A stretch of 64,000 nucleotides of DNA from positions 186,001-250,000 of the forward strand of contig CP150570.1 of assembly GCA_049487715.1 (NCBI GenBank). The letters run 5' to 3'. Positions 1 to 7,669 of this stretch are shown here, piece by piece. Numbering within the stretch: the stretch's first letter is position 1; every line of letters starts with the position of its first letter. The DNA comes from Pycnococcus provasolii (lineage: Eukaryota; Chlorophyta; Pseudoscourfieldiophyceae; Pseudoscourfieldiales). The position numbers and the translations under genes were made by a program. Below the pieces are notes generated by a model. It made no database searches. It worked only from the letters and a program-made list of their open reading frames with translations, and had not been told where the DNA came from.

Positions 1-1
1 T

Positions 2-85
2 GCGCGACGACGACAGGACCTGAGTGTTGGGATCGACGACGACGGCAAGACGGGCTTGATCGAGCTGCGCGATCGATGCTGCTGA
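2..85 (+). CDS. possible 3' end of an upstream gene
   Basis: A frame open from the window edge ends at TGA 83-85 and would encode about 27 residues, including an Asp-rich stretch followed by GKTGLIELRDRCC. It could be the C-terminus of a gene starting before the window, but it is too short to recognise and chance openness is possible. Confidence 0.2.
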   Translation, partial: ARRRQDLSVGIDDDGKTGLIELRDRCC

Positions 86-1026
86 GGCCTAGGCCGAGAG
101 GAGCAGAATCCGAAGGTGGAGCCAAGTAAGATGCGCGTGAGCTCGGGAACCCACCTACCACCAACAACAAGTTGAGAAGTTCTGGATGTAGATGGAGATG
201 GAGATGCGTGACCATGACGACGAAGGGCAGCAGCAGCAGCAGGACGACGAAGAAGCCTGGGACGTAAAGCGAGCGACATGGCTTATATGAGTTAGCTAGC
301 TTCCAAGGGAACCACTCCCGTCAGGTGAGTGAGGTAATTTCGGAGAGAGGTCTGCGAGGAAGTTTTAGGAGTGGGTGGATAAGAACCCTCCAGTGGGGTC
401 ACCTTGGATTTCGATAGTCTAGTTAGGGTCGGGGGGAGGGATCCCTACGAACCGTTCCTCCGGTCCTCCGCCCCCCCCACCGGCTGAAACCGGGGGGTCG
501 GACCGGAGCCTACGCCTTTTTGGCTTTTTATATGGGCAAGCCCTGTGTGCGGGGATCCGTGGTGGAATTGGTCTTTTTTTTCACTCTGAGGGTTTCGTTC
601 GGGGGTTCGTTCGGTTGAAGGTTTTAGTTCGGGGTTGGGAAGTGGAAGTTGTTCGGGGTTTGGTTACCTGGTTTTCCCGTCACCTTCAGGTTGCGTGTTC
701 TTCATTCCTCGAACATTTCCGCATGGCTGTCTGTCATGTTCATGCACATGCGCGTCCGTATCTCTGTCGACTTTACGCGTCAATGGCGGGGCCGGCGTTA
801 CTGAGTCGTAGTGTGAGGGACGCCACAACACAACACACACCGTGGTTCGGGGGTTGCCGTTCCCTCTCTTTCTTCAATATCCTCCCCTTTCTTTTCGCTT
901 TCCTCCTCCTCCCCCGTTTTTTTTTCTCAAGGTAGTTTCTTTCGTTTCTTTTCATCCACGTCCACGGGATCTTCTTCTAACCCTGTTTTCTCGAATCATA
1001 GTTCTCCGAAGAATCATGACGTCGTC
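86..1026. other. non-coding interval upstream of the EF4 gene
   Basis: No convincing coding frame is seen. The stretch contains a short (CAG)n run near 226-241, a G/C-rich inverted repeat around 470-500 (CCGG arms separated by about six bases), and pyrimidine-rich tracts near 850-930. It presumably holds the EF4 promoter and 5' leader. Reading frames here encode low-complexity Ser/Phe/Arg-rich peptides and are not supported as genes. Confidence 0.5.
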
Positions 1027-3131
1027 GTGTGGACACCTTCGTCGTTTGACAGCGAACATGTGCGAAACTTCTGCGTCATCGCACACGTCGACCACGGCAA
1101 GTCCACGCTGTGCGATCGACTCTACGAACGTGCTTTAGGAATTAAGGCGAAGTCGACGCAAATGCTGGACGACCTTCCCGTCGAAAGGGAGAGAGGAATC
1201 ACTGTCAAGGCCAGGCCGCTGTCTCTCGTCTCCAACACGCCAGGTGAGCCGCCGTTCCTTTTAAACTTAGTCGACACGCCGGGGCACAGCGACTTCTACG
1301 GAGAGGTGACGCGAAACCTGCGCGCCGTCGAAGGGGCGATCCTTCTCGTCGACGCCACGCAGGGAATACAGGCGCAGACCGTCGCGGCGTACCGTGCCGC
1401 GCAAGAGTCCGGCTGTGTCGTCGTTCCGTGTCTCAACAAGGTGGACTTGCCGCACGCGGAAGTGCCGAGGTGGCGTGCCGAGGTGGCGGCACTCACGGGT
1501 ACGAAAGAGGCGGATGTCTTCGAACTGTCGGCTAAAACGGGTGCCGGTGTCGAGGACCTCCTGAACGCACTGCCATATCTGCTGCCGCCACCCGAGACGA
1601 CGTTGTCGTCGGAAGATGATGCCGCCGCCGCCGCCGCCGACGCGACGACAACGATAACGACGACGGCAAGCAGCAGCTGGCAAAGTTGCTTCTTCTTGAT
1701 GCGAAGGCTGTGCAGCACAAGCGCGGACTCGTGTGCACCGTTCGCGTGCTTCGCGGATGCGTCCGCAAGGGCCAGCCGATGCTTAGCAGCCACACGCATC
1801 GAGCTCACGACATTCACGAGGTGGGCGTGTTCGATCCCGAACTTCGTGCCGTCGACGAGCTACGCGAAGGTCACGTCGGATATGTGTGCGTGGCGATGAA
1901 GGCGGGAAGCGGCGAGTTTATGGCTGGTTCCATGCTCGAGCGCGTTGACGACGCAAGGCGAGCTGGCGCCGGCGCGCCTCCGCCGTCCATGAAGCAGTCT
2001 ACCAAGTCTACCGCCGTGACAACAACAAGCGGAGACAACAATAATAATACCGCCGACGAAGTTCCATTCGTCGGCGTGTTCTGCGGCATCTTCCCTCTTC
2101 CGGGCGAAAATCATCACAGCTTTCAGAACGCGGTGGATAAGCTCGTCGCGAATGAGCCGTCGGTGCACGCTCGTCCAGAGAGCAGTCAGGCTCTAGGCCT
2201 CGGCATGCGGTTGGGGTTCCAAGGTCCACTGCACAAGGAAATCTTCATGTCGCGACTGCAGCAGGAGCACGGCGTGGAGGTGATATGCACCGCGGCGACG
2301 GTGCCATGCCGCATTTCTTGGGGCGGTGATAACGTGGCAACGGTCGCATCGGCGGAGCAGTTCAGGTCGACGGTGGACGTCGCGGAGAGGGAGGTGAGCA
2401 CACGCTCGAGCCGTGCGATTCGCACGCAGGAGCTGCTCGTGCGGCTGAATGTTCTCTGCAGGTCGGAGGATGTTGGCGGCATATTGACTCTTTTGTCAGA
2501 CCGTCGCGGTGTTCCGTGCGAGGATCCGGACGCGGAGCGCAGAGCCACGGCTGGCGGCGGCGGCGACGGCGGCGGCCGGAGCATGCATGTCACGGGTTAC
2601 GACTGGCAGAACATCACATATCGCATCCCGCTGGGATCCGTGGTGGACGACACATTCGCCTCAGAGATGAAGAGCCTTTCTTCGGGATATGCGTCGTATC
2701 GCTGGGACGTGCTTGGATTCGAGGATAGCGACATCGTAAGGCTGGACGTTCTCGTGGACGGCAAGGTGGCTGAGCCACTCGCCCAGCTCGTGCACCGCTC
2801 TCGAGCGCAGAGCACGGGAAGCGAGCTCATCACGTCGCTGGCTGAGAACATTTCGCGCCGCCAATACGACGTGATTCTGCAGGCGTCCGTTGCTAATCGC
2901 ATACTCGCGCGCACCACCGTCAAGGCGGTGCGTCGCGACGTGACTTCCAAGTGCTACGGCGGTGACGTGTCTCGAAAGAAGAAGCTGCTTGAAAAGCAGA
3001 AGGAGGGCAAGAAGAAGATGAAGGCGCTTGGCGCGCGGTCCAGTTCCGCCTCCGAGGACGTCGCTTCCGCGTACGTTGACATCCTCCGAGTGGGCGGCGG
3101 TTCATCTGGCGGTGGACGGAGTAGGAGATGA
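1027..3131 (+). CDS. GUF1: translation factor EF4 / LepA / GUF1 (organellar), frame change inside
   Basis: EF4 is a ribosome-associated GTPase that acts on stalled or mis-translocated ribosomes; in eukaryotes it works in mitochondria or plastids. The first frame (from 1027) carries G1 AHVDHGKST at residues 19-27, the RGIT switch I, DTPGH and NKVD. The second frame (open well upstream of 1686, ending at 3131) carries domain II and the EF4-specific C-terminus with KCYGGDVSRKKKLLEKQKEG. Together they give about 700 residues, against roughly 600 for bacterial LepA; the excess is low-complexity inserts. The frame switch lies within about 1610-1690, in a GCC/GAC triplet-rich, non-conserved insert between domain I and II, so it could be a sequencing error, a short unconventional intron, or a real mutation. 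Position 1027 is GTG; no in-frame ATG precedes it, and the ATG at 1016 is in another frame, so the true start (and targeting peptide) is unresolved. Confidence 0.85.
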
Positions 3132-3184
3132 AGATTTGTCCGTGTTTGTTACAATAGAAGTATCATATGTTTTGTACAAAAGTT

Positions 3185-3682
3185 TTACAAGTCTTCTCTG
3201 TTCTCTTGTTGTTGTCTTACGAACCTCTCTTGCTCCGCTCGTCTGCGCGTCTCCTCTCTGATGATGTTCTTATGGCACGTGCGAAAAACGCGTCCACGCA
3301 CGTGGTCGAGTTCGCCCTCCTCGAGCGGGTCGTTCGCGTACACCTGCTGATAGCACGTCGGCTCCATGCACTTGAGTATGCAGTTTTCTCTAGATGCTAA
3401 CGAGCTCGTGCAGTCGTCTTCTACTCCCTTTATATGTTGTGACGAAGACGACGACGACGACGACGACGACTGTGATTCAATTTGAGCTTCACACACCTTT
3501 CTAATATCTCTCTGCTGTCTGTCAAGTTGCGCGGCGTTTCGCGCTCTTTTCGTCTTCGCGCAAACTCTGTGAGGAAATACACAAGATAACGTGAGTAACC
3601 ACCACACTACTATCAACATTATGCGTTGACCGTTGGCATCATGAAGTTGTCGCGTCATTATGGAACAATGATTTGATTTCAT
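3185..3682 (-). CDS. small secreted or membrane-anchored Cys-rich protein (DUF4787-like)
   Basis: This 165-residue protein starts at ATG 3682; an internal Met at residue 9 is an alternative start. A hydrophobic segment at about residues 20-38 (IMLIVVWWLLTLSC) followed by VCAK looks like a signal peptide or signal anchor. A poly-Ser run (about 10 residues) separates it from a conserved core with ENCILKCMEPTCYQQVY, NDPLEEGELD and a later RTCHK. That Cys spacing and the DPLEEGE signature resemble a small conserved eukaryotic family that I recall as DUF4787; this is from memory and not searched. The C-terminus is charged (EETRRRAEQERF). Its 3' end lies 53 bp beyond the EF4 stop, so the two genes converge. 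Function unknown. Confidence 0.6.
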   Translation of the reverse strand: MKSNHCSIMTRQLHDANGQRIMLIVVWWLLTLSCVFPHRVCAKTKRARNAAQLDRQQRDIRKVCEAQIESQSSSSSSSSSSQHIKGVEDDCTSSLASRENCILKCMEPTCYQQVYANDPLEEGELDHVRGRVFRTCHKNIIREETRRRAEQERFVRQQQENREDL

Positions 3683-3718
3683 GGACGGCCAATCAGTCCA
3701 TCGGCAAAAACGTATTTT

Positions 3719-3824
3719 AGTGGGGGGGCCGTTTGGGGGGGGGGGAGATGTAGAGGGGGGTTTTTTTTTTTGTTGGGGGGGGGGAATTTTTTTTTTTCTT
3801 TGGGGGGGTTTGTAAAAAAAAGGG

Positions 3825-3877
<53 letters not shown>
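3719..3877. repeat. homopolymer mosaic (poly-G / poly-T) tract
   Basis: About 160 bases made almost only of G runs (7-12) and T runs, ending in an uninterrupted T run of some 50 bases. It has no codon structure. The alternation of homopolymer blocks resembles low-quality read ends at a poly-T tract more than genomic sequence, although an intergenic poly-T microsatellite is probably real at its core. Confidence 0.7.
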
Positions 3878-3884
<7 letters not shown>

Positions 3885-3950
3885 GGTACTCGTTTGTTGT
3901 TTGGGGAGAGTGGCTTTCAAGAGAGGTGAAAAACGCTCGCCAGGAGGGTT

Positions 3951-4073
3951 CGTTCTTGACCACCACCTGCAGGCGTGAGTGACGTGCAAGGTCCGGCCAA
4001 TGAGCGCGTGATTCTTGACCACCTGCGTGAGTGAGTGACTGGAGTGACATGCAACTGTTTTTTGTGCAAGGTC
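3951..4073. repeat. imperfect direct repeat upstream of the gamma-carboxylase-like gene
   Basis: Two imperfect copies (about 3951-3993 and 4012-4073) both begin with TTCTTGACCACC, continue with TGC..CGTGAGTGA, and end with GTGCAAGGTC. They lie within 240 bp of the start codon region of the next gene, so they may be promoter or 5'-leader sequence. Function is not evident. Confidence 0.5.
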
Positions 4074-4189
4074 GCCTCGGCTGGTAAAGTACATCTTGGT
4101 TTCAAGCAACACTCTCTGAGAGAGAGAGGTGGTCAAGAAGTTTCCCGCCGACCGGCCGCAAACCAACTCCGTCCGTTCTTCTCCGCGCG

Positions 4190-6181
4190 ATGCCGATGCC
4201 GATGCCGATGATGGCGCTCTCGACGAAGATGGTGATGCCCAACATCTTCGTGGCAGCGCTGCCGTCATCCTTGGCGCGCATCTACCACCTTTTAAGCCAG
4301 CCAGTGCACGCCTCCACGCTCGGCCTCTTCCGCATGCTCTTCTCCATATGCATGATGTGGCAGGCGCTCAAGTTCGCAGACGTCTTCTACGACCTCAGAC
4401 GCACGAAGATGGTCTTCCCGTACGCAGGCCTCGACTTCAGCCCGCCTTGCGCGCCGCAGACGGGCGAGTTCCTGCTGTCCGTCAACTTCATCGCAGGGCT
4501 CATGGTCATGTGCGGAGCATGCACGCGCATCGCCACCGTCGTGCTCTTCGCGACGTTCGCTTACATCTTTCACATCACCGAGGAGAACCACAACAACCAC
4601 TACATCCTCATCTGCCACGTCACGTTCGTCGCGAGCTTCCTCGACTGGGGAAGGTGGGGCTCCGTCGACGCGCTCGTTGCCGCGTGGCTGGAACGCAGAA
4701 GAAGGAGAGGAGGAGGAGGAGGAGGAGGAGGTCGCACGACGCAGAACGGCATACGCACGACGAGCGTGGTTCCGTACTGGAACCTGCTCCTCATGCAGCT
4801 GCTGTTCACCATCCCGTACTTCTACGGCGCCATCGCCAAGTGCAACCACGACTGGCTGCTTCGAGCCGAACCGCCCACCATGTGGTTCTCCAGGCGTGCG
4901 GAAACGGACCTCGACAGCCCGCTCCTGTTCGCGTACAAGACGGCGTGGTACCCGTGGTTCGTCGCGTGGGGCGGCATGCTCTTCGACCTGACCATCTCGT
5001 TCATCCTCTTCAGCAGGCCGCTCAAGCTGCCGCTCGGCTTGCCTGGAGTGCTCCTCTTCAACTGCATGAACAAGGTCATGTTCAACATCGGCGTCTTTCC
5101 CGTCGCCATGCTCGCGAGCTACACTCTCTTCGCCCAACCGGAAACACCTGCCGTGTGCGCGTGGATCGTCAAGAAGCACATCCTCGGCATGGAGGACGCG
5201 GCTGACACATTCCCGTACGTTGGGCCGAGATGGCACAGCTTTTGGCTTGTGCCTCTTCCTCCAGACGCGTACGCAAGCGCGAAAAAAAAGCAGCACTTGC
5301 GTACGGAGGAGGTGGTGGATGCAGAAGCGGCGGCGGCGGCGGCGGCGGCGGAGGTGGCGGTGACGAATGACGGAGAAGACAAATCGTCGCCGACGACGCA
5401 GCTGAGCTTGCACGGCGCATTCGTGCTGGTGTTTCTGGCTGGCTTCGCCACATTTCACTTCCTCGGCCCGCTGCGCCACTTCGTGCTCTACCCTCCAGGC
5501 GTGTCTTGGCACGAGGAGGGACATCTTGGAGCGTGGCACATGATGCTCCGCTCCAAGCATGGCGACGTCATGATTGACTTTTTGGAGGATGGCGCCGCGC
5601 CGCCGCCGCCGCCGCCGCCGATGGCAGCAGCGAGTCATCGCAAGCACAAGCACGTGCACGCGCCCGCTCATCGCGTATTCATATCTGAGGACAGATTTCT
5701 CAACACAAGGCAACGCAGAAAGCTCATCACGAAGCCGCACACGGTACTGCTGTACGTGCAGCACATGTCTCGCATCTACCGCGAGGCTGGGCGCAACCTC
5801 ACCGGCGCATACGCGCGATCTTGCTACTGTCTGAATGCACGGGCGCCGGCAAAAATGTTTGTGGAGACGACAAACTTGCTCGATTGGGCGTATCGGTACG
5901 AGTACGTGTGGCCGTTCGGCGAACGCTCTGGCGTTTTGGTGGGGGCTGGTGGTGGGGGCTTCCTGACGCCTCTGCCTCCCGTGCATTCACCAGGTGGCCG
6001 CGACGCATGCAGCATCGATGCCTTGGGTGGATATTCGTACGATCACGTGAGGCAGGAGGTGACGATGAGCCCCACTCACATGCAAATCCACGCCGCGGCA
6101 GGCTTGCAATTCGAGGGCGAGGAGGTGAAGCATGTGAGTGGGGTGCATGCTTACACCTTAAGGTGGCATCTTCCGCCGTAG
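4190..6181 (+). CDS. vitamin K-dependent gamma-carboxylase-like (HTTM domain) membrane protein
   Basis: This 663-residue multi-pass membrane protein belongs to the GGCX/HTTM superfamily. In animals the enzyme carboxylates glutamates using reduced vitamin K; algal and bacterial homologues are mostly uncharacterised. Residues 34-70 match the N-terminal HTTM signature (STLGLFRMLFSI). ENHNNHY at 131-137 followed by SVD matches the GGCX region NNHSYL...WS(L/V)DGL. IAKCNHDW around 215-222 places Lys217 at the position of the catalytic Lys218 of human GGCX (KKLDADW). Residues 290-310 (MNKVMFNIGVFPVAML) match the MNSQLFSIGMF-type segment. Poly-Gly (174-181), poly-Ala and poly-Pro inserts are lineage-specific. 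The start is in a run of in-frame ATGs (4190, 4196, 4202 and nearby), so it is only certain to within about 25 residues. The C-terminal 250 residues are lumenal-type sequence without a recognised domain. Carboxylase activity itself is inferred, not shown. Confidence 0.8.
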   Translation: MPMPMPMMALSTKMVMPNIFVAALPSSLARIYHLLSQPVHASTLGLFRMLFSICMMWQALKFADVFYDLRRTKMVFPYAGLDFSPPCAPQTGEFLLSVNFIAGLMVMCGACTRIATVVLFATFAYIFHITEENHNNHYILICHVTFVASFLDWGRWGSVDALVAAWLERRRRRGGGGGGGGRTTQNGIRTTSVVPYWNLLLMQLLFTIPYFYGAIAKCNHDWLLRAEPPTMWFSRRAETDLDSPLLFAYKTAWYPWFVAWGGMLFDLTISFILFSRPLKLPLGLPGVLLFNCMNKVMFNIGVFPVAMLASYTLFAQPETPAVCAWIVKKHILGMEDAADTFPYVGPRWHSFWLVPLPPDAYASAKKKQHLRTEEVVDAEAAAAAAAAEVAVTNDGEDKSSPTTQLSLHGAFVLVFLAGFATFHFLGPLRHFVLYPPGVSWHEEGHLGAWHMMLRSKHGDVMIDFLEDGAAPPPPPPPMAAASHRKHKHVHAPAHRVFISEDRFLNTRQRRKLITKPHTVLLYVQHMSRIYREAGRNLTGAYARSCYCLNARAPAKMFVETTNLLDWAYRYEYVWPFGERSGVLVGAGGGGFLTPLPPVHSPGGRDACSIDALGGYSYDHVRQEVTMSPTHMQIHAAAGLQFEGEEVKHVSGVHAYTLRWHLPP

Positions 6182-6226
6182 CGACGGGCGCGACTGGAGG
6201 CCGTCGTCGTCGTTTGAATCTATTGC

Positions 6227-6314
6227 TTGACATTATTATCTGAAATATAATGAATGTGTAACTAACTAACTATTTTTTCAAAACCGAATGTCTCAAGGGC
6301 AATGAACGACGTGG
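6227..6314. repeat. 88-bp duplicated segment (also at 14008-14095)
   Basis: The stretch from TTGCTTGACA through CTCAAGGGCAATGAACGACGTGG is nearly identical to 14008-14095 and includes ACTAACTAACTATTTTTTC. Here it lies between the carboxylase stop and the sialyltransferase frame; there it sits at the end of the duplicated flank of surface-protein copy 2. It ends about 30 bp before the first conserved residues of the sialyltransferase, so it marks a rearrangement junction. Confidence 0.75.
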
Positions 6315-7250
6315 GCGACGAAAAAAGAACTCGGTAACGCTAAATTTCGAAAGTGCGCCATCGTCTCAAGCAGCTCGACGCTGAAAAAGAAAAGGCTGGG
6401 GAAACAGATTGACGAGAACGACGTCATACTCAGGTTAAACAACGCGCCGACCAAGGGACACGAAGTGGACGTCGGATCACGAACGACGGTGCGCTTCACG
6501 AACGAGGCGTACCAGGGCATGCGCGAACACGTGACGGAGGCGCTCGTCGGCAAGTGGCACATTCAGAACCCGCGCGCGGATCGTCTGCCGAAGATGATGG
6601 CGAAGAAAATCCACCCCATCAACCCGCGCTTCATGAGGTACGCGCCGTACGCCGAGAAGAACATCGAGGCGGTGTACAAAGAACAGCCGACGAGCGGGTT
6701 CGTGTGCGCGGTGATGCTCATGCACGTGTGCGAGCGCGTCACCGCGTACGGCTTCACGGCGGGCAAGACGCTCAAGGCGTGGTACTTCGACAAACGGCCG
6801 AAAAACAAGAACGGGCCGCACAAGGGAAAGAAGTTCTGGCTGCGCAACAAGTCGTGGCAAATCGACCAGTGGCGTTTCGCGGACATGTCGCCTGCCGTCG
6901 ACGTGAGAAAAGGAGGTGGAGGTGGCGGTGGCGGTGGCGGTGGCGGTGGCGCGCGGAAGGAGGCGGCGGAGGAGCGGCGGCGGAGCTTAAGTCCCAGCGA
7001 GCGCTCAAGCCAACGAGGTGAGGAGCAGGACGACGAATACGGAGGATCCGATCTATCGCCTATCACGCGCCGCTCTCGCACGTTGCTGCACAACATGAAG
7101 GGTGAGCGCCGATGCATAACCGACTTGGCGAACCACGGACTGCTCACCTTGCTTAGAGTGCAGTGCTTGCCTGATGTTGAACATTGGCATTGTTGTTCAT
7201 TTCTTCAAATTAATAATTGCGTGTATCAATATTTTACGAATAATACATGA
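6306..7250 (+). CDS. GT29 sialyltransferase-like protein, no 5' end visible
   Basis: The frame open after TGA 6303-6305 contains sialylmotif L (KCAIVSSSSTL at about 6351, then DENDVILRLNNAPT, GHEVDVGSRTTVR), motif S (PTSGFVCAVMLMHVCERVTAYGF at about 6690-6755) and a motif III-like AWYFD. These are diagnostic of CAZy family GT29, which transfers sialic acid or related sugars in the Golgi. The expected VS motif (H-x4-E) appears as KSWQID, so both His and Glu seem substituted. No in-frame ATG, signal anchor or stem region precedes motif L. The upstream 88 bp are a duplicated segment found elsewhere, so the gene is probably truncated, although an unseen 5' exon is possible. The C-terminus is poly-Gly then charged and Ser-rich, unlike catalytic GT29 ends. 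Likely a decayed copy or a divergent paralogue. Confidence 0.7.
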   Translation, partial: TTWATKKELGNAKFRKCAIVSSSSTLKKKRLGKQIDENDVILRLNNAPTKGHEVDVGSRTTVRFTNEAYQGMREHVTEALVGKWHIQNPRADRLPKMMAKKIHPINPRFMRYAPYAEKNIEAVYKEQPTSGFVCAVMLMHVCERVTAYGFTAGKTLKAWYFDKRPKNKNGPHKGKKFWLRNKSWQIDQWRFADMSPAVDVRKGGGGGGGGGGGGGARKEAAEERRRSLSPSERSSQRGEEQDDEYGGSDLSPITRRSRTLLHNMKGERRCITDLANHGLLTLLRVQCLPDVEHWHCCSFLQINNCVYQYFTNNT

Positions 7251-7669
7251 CATTACATCACATACATATTGCATATTTGCTTCCTGGCTGGTATGAATTC
7301 GTGTCCGTGCTCATCGGGCGGTCGCCCGCCGAACGAATCGATGTGACGTTAGAACGGCTGGCATCACGCATTCTTTGCCGCTGAGATGAGGCGTCGTGCG
7401 TAAGCCAGCTCTCCAGCTTATATACGTATTGTATACATACAGTAGTATGAAAAACGCAAAGTTGTTTCGCCTCAAGATTCGTCAGGACTTCCTCTTGCCT
7501 GGGGGGATATATATGGACAATTCGTCTAATAAAACCTTCCAAGGGATTTCTAACTTTCTAACTTTCCTTTCAAAAGTGAGTGCTCGTTACACTCCCAAAC
7601 AATTTTAAAAACTGCCCCCAACCCACCGGGCGATTCCTTGGCAGGCTCCCAGCACCACGTCAGCTTCGG
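7251..7669. other. intergenic, 3' flank of surface-protein copy 1
   Basis: No gene is seen. From about 7573 on (GAGTGCTCGTTACACTCCC to the stop codon) the sequence matches the 3' flank of copy 3 at about 14432-14530 with small differences, so this is the shared 3' UTR of the duplicated surface-protein genes. Confidence 0.5.

Noticed and set aside
224-241. CAG repeat considered as a CRISPR or regulatory array
   Set aside because: A plain trinucleotide run in a eukaryotic non-coding interval, with no spacers.
4292-5986. Minus-strand 564-codon frame opposite the gamma-carboxylase-like gene
   Set aside because: Charged, His/Arg/Glu-rich low-complexity sequence without motifs; the plus strand has clear membrane helices and family signatures.
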